Shown piece after piece: positions 39,521 to 47,621 of a stretch of DNA of 64,000 bases (position 1 is its first letter; each line of letters begins with the position of its first letter). The notes below the pieces were generated by a model that worked only from the letters and a program-made list of their open reading frames with translations, was not told the origin of the DNA and did not search any database. The stretch lies in NCBI RefSeq assembly GCF_001046635.1, contig NZ_KQ130456.1:158013-222012 (forward strand), written 5' to 3'. The position numbers and the translations under genes were made by a program. This DNA is from Novosphingobium barchaimii LL02. Its GTDB lineage: Bacteria; Pseudomonadota; Alphaproteobacteria; Sphingomonadales; Sphingomonadaceae.

Positions 39521-42226
39521 TCACGAGCCGGTCAACCGCGAAAGCGCGGCCTGGTAATTGGCGAGTTGGGCCTTCTGATAGGCCGAGCCGCCGCCGGTGG
39601 GCTGCACCCCGTCCACCAGCGAGGCCTTGGTGGTATCCCAGTAAAGCGAGCGGTAGGCCGACTGCGTCATCGAGACGGCCGACTTTATCTTCGCCAGCGC
39701 CGTTGCCGCCGTTTTGGCATCGAGCAGGGTCAGGTCGCTGCCGAGACCCAGATTGTAGCGCCCGCCCGGCGTGACTTTCGCGGCGTTCTTCGCGGTGACC
39801 TTGGGCGGCACCAGACGCACCGGGTCGAGGCCCAGCTTGCCCAGCGCATCGCGCCCGTCCGCTCCGGCGACGAGTTCCAGCGTGTGGCCGGACATAACCT
39901 CGATCTTCAGGCTGGAGCGGCCATCGGCGAACGGCGTGGTGATCTTGGCGTCGGCGCCGGTAATGCTGCGAATCTTCTGCGCCAGGCTCACCATGGTCTC
40001 CCCCTCCTCGATGGTGACGGAGCGGGCGTTCTCGCCATCGACGCTGATCTTGAAGCTGTCGCCGACTCGCAGGGCGGTTTCGTCCACGAGGTCGCCGGTG
40101 GTCTGCTGGTTGAGCAGACCGCGGTGAAGCCCCAGCGCGCCCAGCGCGGTTGCCCCGCCGGCCACGGCGGTCAGGCGCACCGGCTCGACCGAGGAGGTCA
40201 GGCGGCCCCACTGCGAGACGGTCTGCACCGTTCCGTCGGCCGCATCGATCCGCGCGACGAAGCCGTCGACCTTGCCCACCTTGTCGCCGCTGAGCGTTCC
40301 CGCCGTGCGCCCGCCCACGTAGAGCGCGCCATTGAGGAAGGCGACGCTGTCCGCCTGATCGCTGGCGGCCGTGCCGATATAGCTGGTGCCAGCCATGGCC
40401 AGGTCGGCGCCGATCAGAGTGACGAAGGCGTCCTGCCCTCCGCTGGGGGCATTGATCTGCGGCCCGTTCAGCATGGCGCCGGTCGCACCGACGACCGCGA
40501 TCTGGCCGTTTTCCGAAACCGCGATGGCCCGCGCCGACGCGTTGCCCAAGACGGCGGAGCCCAGGTCCTGCGTCAGCGAACCCGCAGCGATCCTGCGCAG
40601 GGTGGCCACGCCGCTTTCGTTGGTGAGGGCCAGCAGGTTGCCGTCGTTGTCGATGGCCAGCGCAGAGATCGAATCCGATCCCCCGGTGTCGATCGTGCGC
40701 CGCTCGGCCAGCTTGCCGCTGGCATCCAGCCTGACGATCACCGCATCGCCGCCCCCGCTGGAGGCACGCCCGGCGACGTAGATCGAACCGTCGTTACCCA
40801 CCGTCAGCGCCGAGGCGGTTTCGTTACCAACTTGCCGGATCGCCGTGCTGGAAAGTTCCTCGCCCTTGGCGTTGAAGCGGGTGACGACGAGGTCGGTCTG
40901 GGTGTCGTCGCTGCCACCAAAGGCGCCGTTGACGGTGCCGGCCACGACGATCTCGCCATTGGGCGCGATGCCCACCGCCGCGCCCTTCGCGCTGCCCGCC
41001 GCGCCAAGGCCGCGCTGCCAGACAACATTGCCTTCGCTGTCGACCTTGCTGAGGAACAGGTCGTCCTTGCCATCGGTGATCTGCGAACCAAGATCGCCGT
41101 CGGTGGTGCCGACGATGTAGCTGTAGCCCTGCGCATCGGTGACGATGCCGTTCGCGGCGGTGTCGGCGAGGACGGTGTAATCCTTGCCCTCGGCGTCGTC
41201 CTTGCTCGCCGCAGCCTTGGCGCGGGCAGTGGCAGCGGTGTCCACCGCGTTGATCTTGTTCAGCCGCTCCCAGGTGAGCGACCCTTCGAGGTCCTCTATA
41301 CGGTAGATGTCGGCGCCTGTGGGGGAGGATGGCCCGGTCACCCCGCTGGCCACCATCAGCGCGTCGCCGGCATCGACCTGGTCGATCGACACCTGCTCGA
41401 TCCCGGCGGGATTGAACACGAGGCCCCATTTGCCATCGGTCTTCTCGACCGTGAAATTCGATTTCCAGTGGCTGGTCGCGTTGCCATCGGCATCAAGCAC
41501 GGGATTGCCCTGCGCGTCGAGCGCGGGCCGAGCGCCGATCGCGGCATTGATCGCAGCGGCGACCGAATCGAGCGTCGGCGGCTGGCTGGTTTGCCCCAGA
41601 TCGACCTGGACGACCTCGCTGGCACCGCCTTTCGAGAGGGTGACCTGAAGAATTTCGCTCCCGGAAAGTCCCTCGATCGCCGCCGCGCGGGTCTTGGAAA
41701 CGCCGGTCCCGACCGTCGCGCTGGTGGAGTAACGCGCCTCGACGCCAAGCGTGCGGGTGCTGCTCGTAGTGTTGCCAAAGGCCAGCGTCAGCAGGTCCGT
41801 ATCGGCCGATCCGAGGTAGGATTGCAGGTCCGCCATGCCCTTGGCGAAGGTCTTCTGAAGGGCCGCGCGCTCGGTATCGGAGATCGTTCTCGAGGTTGCT
41901 GCGTCTGCCAGAATACGAAGTTTTTCCAATGCCTTGTATGCGGTAAAGGCAGTCTGCACATCGGGCAGGTCCTCCAGCGCGCTGTCGCCTTTGGCATCGA
42001 TGATAGTCGACAGGCGCTTGATCGCGGCGATCTGCGCCGCAGTGCTGCCGGTGGGTTCCGTCAAGCCTTGCCACGGGGGTGTGGTGGCAGGTGTGGTGAA
42101 AGCCTTCTTGGCCGCGATCACCGCCGGGCTGTCGGTCGCGGAGGCATTGCTGAGGTAGGAGGAATAGGCCGTGCTTCCGCCCAGGACAGATAATCCTATC
42201 AACCCGTTATTCAGACTTATCGTCAA
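39521..42226 (-). CDS. Large filament-type/beta-propeller protein, FlaEY-like (tentative)
   Basis: This 901-residue protein starts at TTG 42226, with a near-perfect AGGAGG 5 nt upstream; no ATG is available. Residues about 160-310 and 750-830 contain flagellin IN-type segments (SFKISVDGENARSVTIEEGE, ILQVTLSKGGASEVVQVDLG). The middle (about 350-700) has repeated blades such as GIVTDAQGYSYIVGTTDGDL and IAPNGEIVVAGTVNGAFGG, like SBBP beta-propellers. The layout recalls Caulobacter FlaEY, a regulator of filament synthesis, which is a low-confidence comparison. No signal peptide is seen, so it may be exported by the flagellar apparatus. Confidence 0.7.
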   Translation of the reverse strand: MTISLNNGLIGLSVLGGSTAYSSYLSNASATDSPAVIAAKKAFTTPATTPPWQGLTEPTGSTAAQIAAIKRLSTIIDAKGDSALEDLPDVQTAFTAYKALEKLRILADAATSRTISDTERAALQKTFAKGMADLQSYLGSADTDLLTLAFGNTTSSTRTLGVEARYSTSATVGTGVSKTRAAAIEGLSGSEILQVTLSKGGASEVVQVDLGQTSQPPTLDSVAAAINAAIGARPALDAQGNPVLDADGNATSHWKSNFTVEKTDGKWGLVFNPAGIEQVSIDQVDAGDALMVASGVTGPSSPTGADIYRIEDLEGSLTWERLNKINAVDTAATARAKAAASKDDAEGKDYTVLADTAANGIVTDAQGYSYIVGTTDGDLGSQITDGKDDLFLSKVDSEGNVVWQRGLGAAGSAKGAAVGIAPNGEIVVAGTVNGAFGGSDDTQTDLVVTRFNAKGEELSSTAIRQVGNETASALTVGNDGSIYVAGRASSGGGDAVIVRLDASGKLAERRTIDTGGSDSISALAIDNDGNLLALTNESGVATLRRIAAGSLTQDLGSAVLGNASARAIAVSENGQIAVVGATGAMLNGPQINAPSGGQDAFVTLIGADLAMAGTSYIGTAASDQADSVAFLNGALYVGGRTAGTLSGDKVGKVDGFVARIDAADGTVQTVSQWGRLTSSVEPVRLTAVAGGATALGALGLHRGLLNQQTTGDLVDETALRVGDSFKISVDGENARSVTIEEGETMVSLAQKIRSITGADAKITTPFADGRSSLKIEVMSGHTLELVAGADGRDALGKLGLDPVRLVPPKVTAKNAAKVTPGGRYNLGLGSDLTLLDAKTAATALAKIKSAVSMTQSAYRSLYWDTTKASLVDGVQPTGGGSAYQKAQLANYQAALSRLTGS

Positions 42227-42259
42227 TTGTGCCTCCTGGGCCGGTTGCGCGGGTGTTCC

Positions 42260-42276
42260 TCCTATAAATAGAAGGA
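42260..42276. promoter_or_regulatory. Flagellar motif between the 901-aa gene and fliG
   Basis: TCCTATAAATAGAAGGA contains the element on the plus strand (toward fliG) and an imperfect inverted copy on the minus strand (TCCTTCTATTTATAGGA). It is 49 nt from fliG's first start and 34 nt from the opposing start. Another partial copy, TCCTATC, is inside the start of the 901-aa gene (about 42194). Confidence 0.5.
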
Positions 42277-42324
42277 ACTCTCCGGGATCGGATTGAATCG
42301 GACAATTTTCGAAGGGTCTCGCAG

Positions 42325-43359
42325 GTGAACATGATGACCGCGGTGGGCGAACCACCGGAGCTCAAGAAGTACTCGGGCCTCCAGCGCGCGGCCGCGCTGC
42401 TGCTGGCGCTGGGTCAGGAGCACGGCATCCCGATCTGGCAGCAACTGAGCGACGAGGAGATCAAGGAGCTTTCGGGCAGCATCTCCCAGCTCGGCCGCGT
42501 GCCTGCCGTCGTCGTGGAATATCTGCTGGCCCAGTTCTCGGGCGAGGTGTCCAGCATCACCACGCTGCACGGCTCCTACGAGACGACCGAGCGCCTGCTT
42601 GAAGGCGTGCTTGCGCCCGATAAGGTCAAGGACATCATGGAGGACATCCGCGGTCCTTCGGGCCGCACGATGTGGGACAAGCTCTCCAATGTCAGCGAGG
42701 GCGTGCTGGCCGGCTATCTCAAGAGCGAGCACCCGCAGACCGTGGCGGTGATCCTGCAGAAGCTGAAGCCCGACCATGCCGCGCGCGTGCTGGCATCGCT
42801 GCCGCGCGACTTCGGCACTGAAGTGGTGATGCGGATGCTCAAGACGGAGACGGTGCAGAAGGACGTCATCGTCCAGGTCGAGCAAACGCTCAAGACCGAG
42901 TTCATGACCAACCTCTCGCGCTCGCAGCGCCGCGATCCGCACGAGAGTATGGCCGAATTGTTCAACGCGCTCGACCGGTCGACCGAGGAAGACATGCTTG
43001 GCGCGCTGGACGAACGCGCGCCCGAAGCGGCGGAGCGTATTCGCGGCCTCATGTTCACCTTCGAGGATCTGGGCAACCTGCTGCCCTCCGCGATCCAGGT
43101 GATCGTGCGCAACTGCAACAAGCGCGAACTGGCGCTGGCGCTCAAGGGATCGCCGGAGGAAATGAAGAAGCTGTTCTTCGGCGCCATGACCGAACGCGCG
43201 GCCAAGCTGATGCGCGACGACATGCAGGCGATGGGTCCGGTGCGCGCACGCGAATGCGAAGCGGCTCAGGGCAACCTGGTGCGCCTCGCCAAGGAACTGG
43301 GCGAACGCGGCGAGATCATGCTGGCGGACCCCAAGAGCGACGATGCGATGATCTACTGA
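42325..43359 (+). CDS. fliG: Flagellar motor switch protein FliG
   Basis: FliG links the C-ring to the MS-ring and stators. The 344-residue protein has the N-terminal part with LQRAAALLLALGQEHGIPIW, the middle domain (EHPQTVAVILQKLKPDHAAR, LPRDFGTEVVMRMLKTETVQ) and the C-terminal torque domain with MFTFEDLGNLLPSAIQVIVR. GAAGGG lies 8 nt before GTG 42325; ATG at 42331 or 42334 are alternatives. It heads fliG-fliH. Confidence 0.96.
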   Translation: MNMMTAVGEPPELKKYSGLQRAAALLLALGQEHGIPIWQQLSDEEIKELSGSISQLGRVPAVVVEYLLAQFSGEVSSITTLHGSYETTERLLEGVLAPDKVKDIMEDIRGPSGRTMWDKLSNVSEGVLAGYLKSEHPQTVAVILQKLKPDHAARVLASLPRDFGTEVVMRMLKTETVQKDVIVQVEQTLKTEFMTNLSRSQRRDPHESMAELFNALDRSTEEDMLGALDERAPEAAERIRGLMFTFEDLGNLLPSAIQVIVRNCNKRELALALKGSPEEMKKLFFGAMTERAAKLMRDDMQAMGPVRARECEAAQGNLVRLAKELGERGEIMLADPKSDDAMIY

Positions 43360-43370
43360 TGGGGTCTTGA

Positions 43371-44072
43371 GTGAAGGCAGCAATGGACGGCTTTGCGACG
43401 ATACAGCCATTCGGCTTCGACCGGGTGTTCCAGCTTGTGGACACCCATGCGCCGGAACCGCAGGCGGCCGGGGAAGCCGGGCTTGTCCTGCCGCCTGAGG
43501 ATCTTCACGAAAAGGTGGCTGAACTGGAAGCGCGGATCGAGCGCCTTCACGCAGACCACTGCGCCGAACTGACCCGCGCCCGCGCCGATGGTTTCGAGGC
43601 GGGGGCCACACAGGCCCGCTCCGAACGAGCCGAGGCGCTGCTTTCGGCCACCGACGCGCTCCATGCGGGGCTGGGCGACATTGATGCCCGTTTCGACGCG
43701 GCTGCGCGCGCCATGCTGGCAGAAGCCGGCGCCGTCGTCCTGCACGCCGCGCAGCTACTCGCTGGCCACGCTATCGACGCGGCGCCCGCGCGCGCCGTGG
43801 ATGAAGCGCTGGGCCGCGCGCTTGAACAGGTGGCACAGGGAACCGCGATGGTGGTGCGCGCCAACCCCGCGATGCGCGCTGAGATCGAGGCGCTGGTCGC
43901 CGAACGCAGAGCCCGGGCAGGACGCAATCTGGCGGTTACTGTGGTGGATGACGCAGGGGTGCCGGAAGGCGACGCGCGGATCGAATGGAGCGCGGGCGGC
44001 CTCAACGTCGATGCCGAGGCGCGGCGGGCAGCGGTGATGGCGGAACTGGACGGTACGCTGGGCGCCGCATAG
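43371..44072 (+). CDS. fliH: Flagellar export regulator FliH
   Basis: FliH binds FliI and links it to the C-ring via FliN. The 233-residue protein has a helical, charged N-terminus (LHEKVAELEARIERLHADHC) and repeated Ala/Glu-rich helices. The C-terminal domain has the family-like VRANPAMRAEIEALVAERRA and GDARIEWSAGGLNVD. The GTG at 43371 is the first possible start; ATG 43383 is an alternative. It directly follows fliG, as in other flagellar clusters, though fliI is at 20824. Confidence 0.9.
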   Translation: MKAAMDGFATIQPFGFDRVFQLVDTHAPEPQAAGEAGLVLPPEDLHEKVAELEARIERLHADHCAELTRARADGFEAGATQARSERAEALLSATDALHAGLGDIDARFDAAARAMLAEAGAVVLHAAQLLAGHAIDAAPARAVDEALGRALEQVAQGTAMVVRANPAMRAEIEALVAERRARAGRNLAVTVVDDAGVPEGDARIEWSAGGLNVDAEARRAAVMAELDGTLGAA

Positions 44073-44612
44073 ACGCCTGATGTGGGCGCTCTGATCCGCA
44101 ATTGCAGGGTATTGATACGCAAAGGGCCTTCTTTGCGGATAATCCCGGTAATTCAATGCATATCTGAGAATCACCACAAGCAGCGCTAAAGACGCTATCG
44201 GACAAATTCTTCAAATTATTTGAAAATCTGATGCAGGTTCTTTCTCAACACACACCCCTTGCGCCTTTCGGAACAACTGGCTGCCAATTGAGGTAGCGTC
44301 AGCAAATTTCACCTGATAATTCTACCCAGGCATCAGCGTCGGTGTGGGGCGGCCTGCATCGGTTCACCGCACGATCCACTCGAATTAGCCTGACAGCCAC
44401 CTGTGTTACGGGGGGTGTTCATGTATCCGCAAGGTTGGGGTGAACACGCAGGACGTCCATGATGTTCAGGTTCAGGTGCAGCTCCATGCCGCACTTCTCA
44501 TGAAGCCAGATGGAGGGGTTCCGACAGCCCGATACGCCCTCCCGGCGGCGGCAGTTGGACGACAAGCTGCGATCTCGCAGGCCCGACAGGTCGAGTTTGA
44601 AGGAGTAGCCCA
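44073..44612. other. Long intergenic region before the OmpA-like gene
   Basis: This 540-bp region is AT-richer in its first 200 bp and probably carries the OmpA-like gene promoter, though no clear -10/-35 pair was fixed. A possible short frame, 44500-44616 (38 codons), ends inside the OmpA-like ATG (ATGAG) but has no obvious ribosome site. No copy of the flagellar motif was found. Confidence 0.35.
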
Positions 44613-45494
44613 ATGAGTGTCATTTCCCAGAGCCCCCGCGTTCTTTTGATGGTAGCCTTGCTTGCCGGCACGGCGGCGGGCACCGTGTCCGCGCAGACGC
44701 AGGATTCGTCCGATAGCGGCCTCGCGGTCACCGTTTCCGACACCAGCCCCACCGACCGGTCCGCGATGACCGAAGGCCCCGAAGTGAAGGGCATCATTTC
44801 CGCACGCAGCGGCGCCAAGGTGCAAGTCACTTCCGACGACGGCAACCGCACCGTCGTCACCGTCGACGATGCCACCAAGATCACCGCCAGCAAGGGCCTG
44901 TTCGGCATGGGCAGCAACAAGCTGGCGGCAACCTCGTTGCTCAACGGCCTGCCGGTGACCATCAAGACGCTGCAAGGCGGCGGCACCCTGCTGGCGAGCG
45001 AGATCAAGCTGCAGAACAAGGATCTCAAGACCGCCACCATGATCCGCAACGGCACCGACCAGGGCTTTGCCGAACAGACGGCGGCCACCGAAGCGCTGCG
45101 CGGCCGAATGGGCGATATCGGCAAGTACAATATCAAGGGCACGACCAACGTGAACTTCGATACCGGCAAATATGCCCTGTCCCCAGAGGCTAAGCAGAGC
45201 CTTTGCGCGGCTGCTTCGAGCGCCGAGGGCATGGACAACGCCCTGCTGCTCGTCGTGGGTTACACCGATTCCACCGGCAACCCGGAATTCAACCAGGTGC
45301 TCAGCGAAAAGCGGGCCGGCGGCGTCGTCAACTTCCTCCAGCAGGCCTGCCACTGGAAGCCCTACCGGATGCTGACCCCCACCGGTATGTCCGAAGCTGA
45401 CCCGCTGGCGGACAACACCACCGAAGAAGGCAAGGCACAGAACCGCCGCGTCGCGGTCAACATTCTGGTCAGCAAGGGCCTCGACGGGCTGTAA
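44613..45494 (+). CDS. OmpA-family exported protein
   Basis: The 293-residue protein has a signal peptide (VLLMVALLAGTAAGTVSAQ). A strand-rich N-terminal part contains RSGAKVQVTSDDGNRTVVTV. The C-terminal OmpA-like peptidoglycan-binding domain shows INFDTGKY-type TNVNFDTGKYALS near 165, LLLVVGYTDSTGNPEFNQVL and NRRVAVNILV. AAGGAG precedes the ATG. It lies between fliH and fliF but has its own hairpin terminator. Its role is probably envelope anchoring; no link to motility is proven. Confidence 0.85.
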   Translation: MSVISQSPRVLLMVALLAGTAAGTVSAQTQDSSDSGLAVTVSDTSPTDRSAMTEGPEVKGIISARSGAKVQVTSDDGNRTVVTVDDATKITASKGLFGMGSNKLAATSLLNGLPVTIKTLQGGGTLLASEIKLQNKDLKTATMIRNGTDQGFAEQTAATEALRGRMGDIGKYNIKGTTNVNFDTGKYALSPEAKQSLCAAASSAEGMDNALLLVVGYTDSTGNPEFNQVLSEKRAGGVVNFLQQACHWKPYRMLTPTGMSEADPLADNTTEEGKAQNRRVAVNILVSKGLDGL

Positions 45495-45504
45495 GGCGTC
45501 TGGG

Positions 45505-45537
45505 GGCGGGTTCAACCCGCCCTCACCTTCCGTTTTT
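45505..45537 (+). terminator. Terminator of the OmpA-like gene
   Basis: GGCGGG (45505-45510) and CCCGCC (45516-45521) form a 6-bp stem with a 5-nt loop just after the stop at 45494. A T-run (45533-45537) follows about 12 nt later, which is more distant than usual. Confidence 0.5.
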
Positions 45538-45539
45538 CC

Positions 45540-45587
45540 GCAAGACTTGCCGGGCGACAGATTTTTCCATCGCCCGGCAAGTCTTGC
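45540..45587. repeat. Perfect 18-bp inverted repeat upstream of fliF
   Basis: GCAAGACTTGCCGGGCGA (45540-45557) and its exact complement TCGCCCGGCAAGTCTTGC (45570-45587) flank a 12-nt loop. The right arm ends 10 nt before the fliF motif at 45598. It may terminate the upstream gene, act as an operator for fliF, or do both. Confidence 0.85.
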
Positions 45588-45597
45588 CTAGTTCTTA

Positions 45598-45607
45598 TCC
45601 TATAATG
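45598..45607 (+). promoter_or_regulatory. Flagellar operon motif upstream of fliF (TCCTATAATG)
   Basis: Full consensus copy, 49 nt before the fliF TTG start and 10 nt after the 18-bp inverted repeat. Confidence 0.6.
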
Positions 45608-45655
45608 CCCGGGGGCGACGCAGGGGCGCGGCGCCATTGACCTTAGAGGCCGGGC

Positions 45656-47242
45656 TTGAACGCGCTACGCAACTTCATCGGGCAGATCGGGATGCGCCGG
45701 GCGCTGGCGATGGGTGGTGTCGCACTGGCACTGCTGCTGGGGCTGGGCTGGATGGCCACGCGCACGCCGCAAAGTGCGATGGGCTATCTCTATACTGACC
45801 TTGACCCCGCCGCAGCCGCCACGATCACCGAAAAGCTCAAGGCGCAGGGCGTCCCGTTCCAGCTTTCCGCGGACGGATCGGCCATCATGGCCCCGGTCGA
45901 CAAACTGCCCGAACTGCGCATGTCGATGGCGTCCGAACAACTCGGCGGCAAGATCGGTTATGAAGTGCTCGACAGCGAGGAGCCCTTCGGCATTTCCTCC
46001 TCGCGCGCACGATTGAACGAGACACGCGCGGTCGAGGGCGAACTGGTTCGCTCGATCGAGAGCCTGGACCGGGTGGCCCGCGCCCGCGTCCACGTCGTCA
46101 TGCCCGAGCGTGCGATGTTCGAGACAGAAGCGCGCAAGGCCACCGCCTCCGTCACCGTGAAGACCAATGGCCGCCTGCCCGCGGAAGCAGTGCAGGCGAT
46201 CCGCTATCTTGTCGCCTCGGCCGTGCCGGACCTGTCGCCCGAAGCGGTTTCGGTGGTCGACCAGACCGGCGCGCTCCTGGCCCGCGCTGGCGAGGGCGAA
46301 GGCGCAGCAAGCGACCTGGAAGACCGCCAGAAGGCCGTCGAGGCCCGTCTGCGGGATCAGATCGAGACGATGGTGGAGCCGATCGTCGGCCGGGGCAAGG
46401 TCCGCGCTGAAGTGGCCGCCCTGCTCGAACGCGATCAGGTGCGCGAGGAATCCGAAACCTTCGATCCCGATGCCCAGGTCATCCAGCATCAGGTCACCGT
46501 CGAATCGGGCAGCCAGAGCAACGAGAACGACCCCGGCGCGCAAGGCGCCAGCGTGGCCGCGCAGCTCCCCGACAATCAGGCCGCGCCTGCCGGTACACCC
46601 GGTGACAACCGCCGCTCCGCCCAGAACGAGACGTCCGAGGACGTCACTTACCAGAACAGCCGCACCCAGAAGGTCGCGGTGCGCAACCCCGGCCAGATCA
46701 AGCGCCTGACCGTGGCGGTAATGGTCGACGGCGGCGAGAAGGGCCTGCCTGCGCCACAGATCGAGAGGCTCCAGCGCCTGGTAGAGAACGCGGTCGGCTA
46801 CGACGGCCAGCGCGGCGACAGCGTGGTGGTGGAGAACATGCCCTTCGCCGCGCCCGGCGACCTTGACGGGATCGACGGCGGCCTGCCCTTTGGCCTGACC
46901 GTGGACCGCATCCTCGACGTGCTGAAAATCCTGCTGGTGGGCGGCATCGTGCTGTTCGCCATCCGCATGCTGCGCCGTCCCAATGCCCCGGCATTGCTGC
47001 CGCCCCCCGGCGAGCGGCTGGACGACGACGATCGCCGCGAACCGGGCAGCGGGCTGACGTATGCGCAGCTCGAACCCGGCGAGGACGGCGCGCTCGAAGC
47101 TGGCGGGCTGCTCGATCAGGAAGTGGCGCTCGCCCATGTCGACGGGCGGATAAAACTCTCCGCGCTGCGGCGCATCGGCGACACGATCTCGGCCAACCCG
47201 GCCGAATCCGCCTCCGTAATCCGCCAGTGGATGAACACGTGA
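45656..47242 (+). CDS. fliF: Flagellar MS-ring protein FliF
   Basis: FliF forms the MS-ring, the base of the rotor. The 528-residue protein has a membrane helix near residues 16-32. The ring-building motifs include YLYTDLDPAAAATITEKLKA and SSSRARLNETRAVEGELVRS, then VHVVMPERAMFETEARKATA. A C-terminal helix near 423-438 and a short tail ending in SVIRQWMNT (FliG-binding) follow. The start is TTG 45656, with GAGG about 6 nt upstream. It heads fliF-fliN and a truncated FlbD-like gene. Confidence 0.96.
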   Translation: MNALRNFIGQIGMRRALAMGGVALALLLGLGWMATRTPQSAMGYLYTDLDPAAAATITEKLKAQGVPFQLSADGSAIMAPVDKLPELRMSMASEQLGGKIGYEVLDSEEPFGISSSRARLNETRAVEGELVRSIESLDRVARARVHVVMPERAMFETEARKATASVTVKTNGRLPAEAVQAIRYLVASAVPDLSPEAVSVVDQTGALLARAGEGEGAASDLEDRQKAVEARLRDQIETMVEPIVGRGKVRAEVAALLERDQVREESETFDPDAQVIQHQVTVESGSQSNENDPGAQGASVAAQLPDNQAAPAGTPGDNRRSAQNETSEDVTYQNSRTQKVAVRNPGQIKRLTVAVMVDGGEKGLPAPQIERLQRLVENAVGYDGQRGDSVVVENMPFAAPGDLDGIDGGLPFGLTVDRILDVLKILLVGGIVLFAIRMLRRPNAPALLPPPGERLDDDDRREPGSGLTYAQLEPGEDGALEAGGLLDQEVALAHVDGRIKLSALRRIGDTISANPAESASVIRQWMNT

Positions 47243-47252
47243 AAGGTATCCG

Positions 47253-47621
47253 ATGAGCGACGAGCCAGAGACCCGGCAGCTCGCCCCTGTGCACTTGCCC
47301 GAAGACGCCGCCGCCAGCGATGCGGCGGTAGGCCTTGGTGCGACCTCGCTGCCGCCGCGCCCTTCGGCGCCGCCCTCACCCGACGATCTCCAGGCCGTGT
47401 TCGACGTGCCGGTGAAAGTACAGGCGGTACTGGGCCGCTCGCGCATGGATATCGGCGACCTGCTGCGGCTCAAGCCCGGCATGGTGGTGGAACTGGATCG
47501 CCGCGTGGGCGAGCCGGTCGACATCTTCGTCAACAACCGCCTGATCGCGCGCGGCGAGGTGGTGCTGATCGACAGCACGCTGGGGATCACGCTCACCGAA
47601 ATCATCCGCAAGGAAGGATGA
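47253..47621 (+). CDS. fliN: Flagellar motor switch protein FliN
   Basis: The 122-residue FliN has a disordered Pro-rich N-terminus followed by a SpoA domain (VFDVPVKVQAVLGRSRMDIG, LLRLKPGMVVELDRRVGEPV, VNNRLIARGEVVLIDSTLGI). FliN builds the lower C-ring and docks FliH. It lies 10 nt after fliF and overlaps the next gene at its stop. A shorter FliN-type protein is present at 29444. Confidence 0.94.
   Translation: MSDEPETRQLAPVHLPEDAAASDAAVGLGATSLPPRPSAPPSPDDLQAVFDVPVKVQAVLGRSRMDIGDLLRLKPGMVVELDRRVGEPVDIFVNNRLIARGEVVLIDSTLGITLTEIIRKEG

Noticed and set aside
39566-42193. Very long plus-strand open frame opposite the 901-aa gene
   Set aside because: High GC at third positions leaves the antisense frame open; its sequence is rich in Arg, Gly and Asp with no motifs, and the minus-strand gene has a good ribosome site and domain features.
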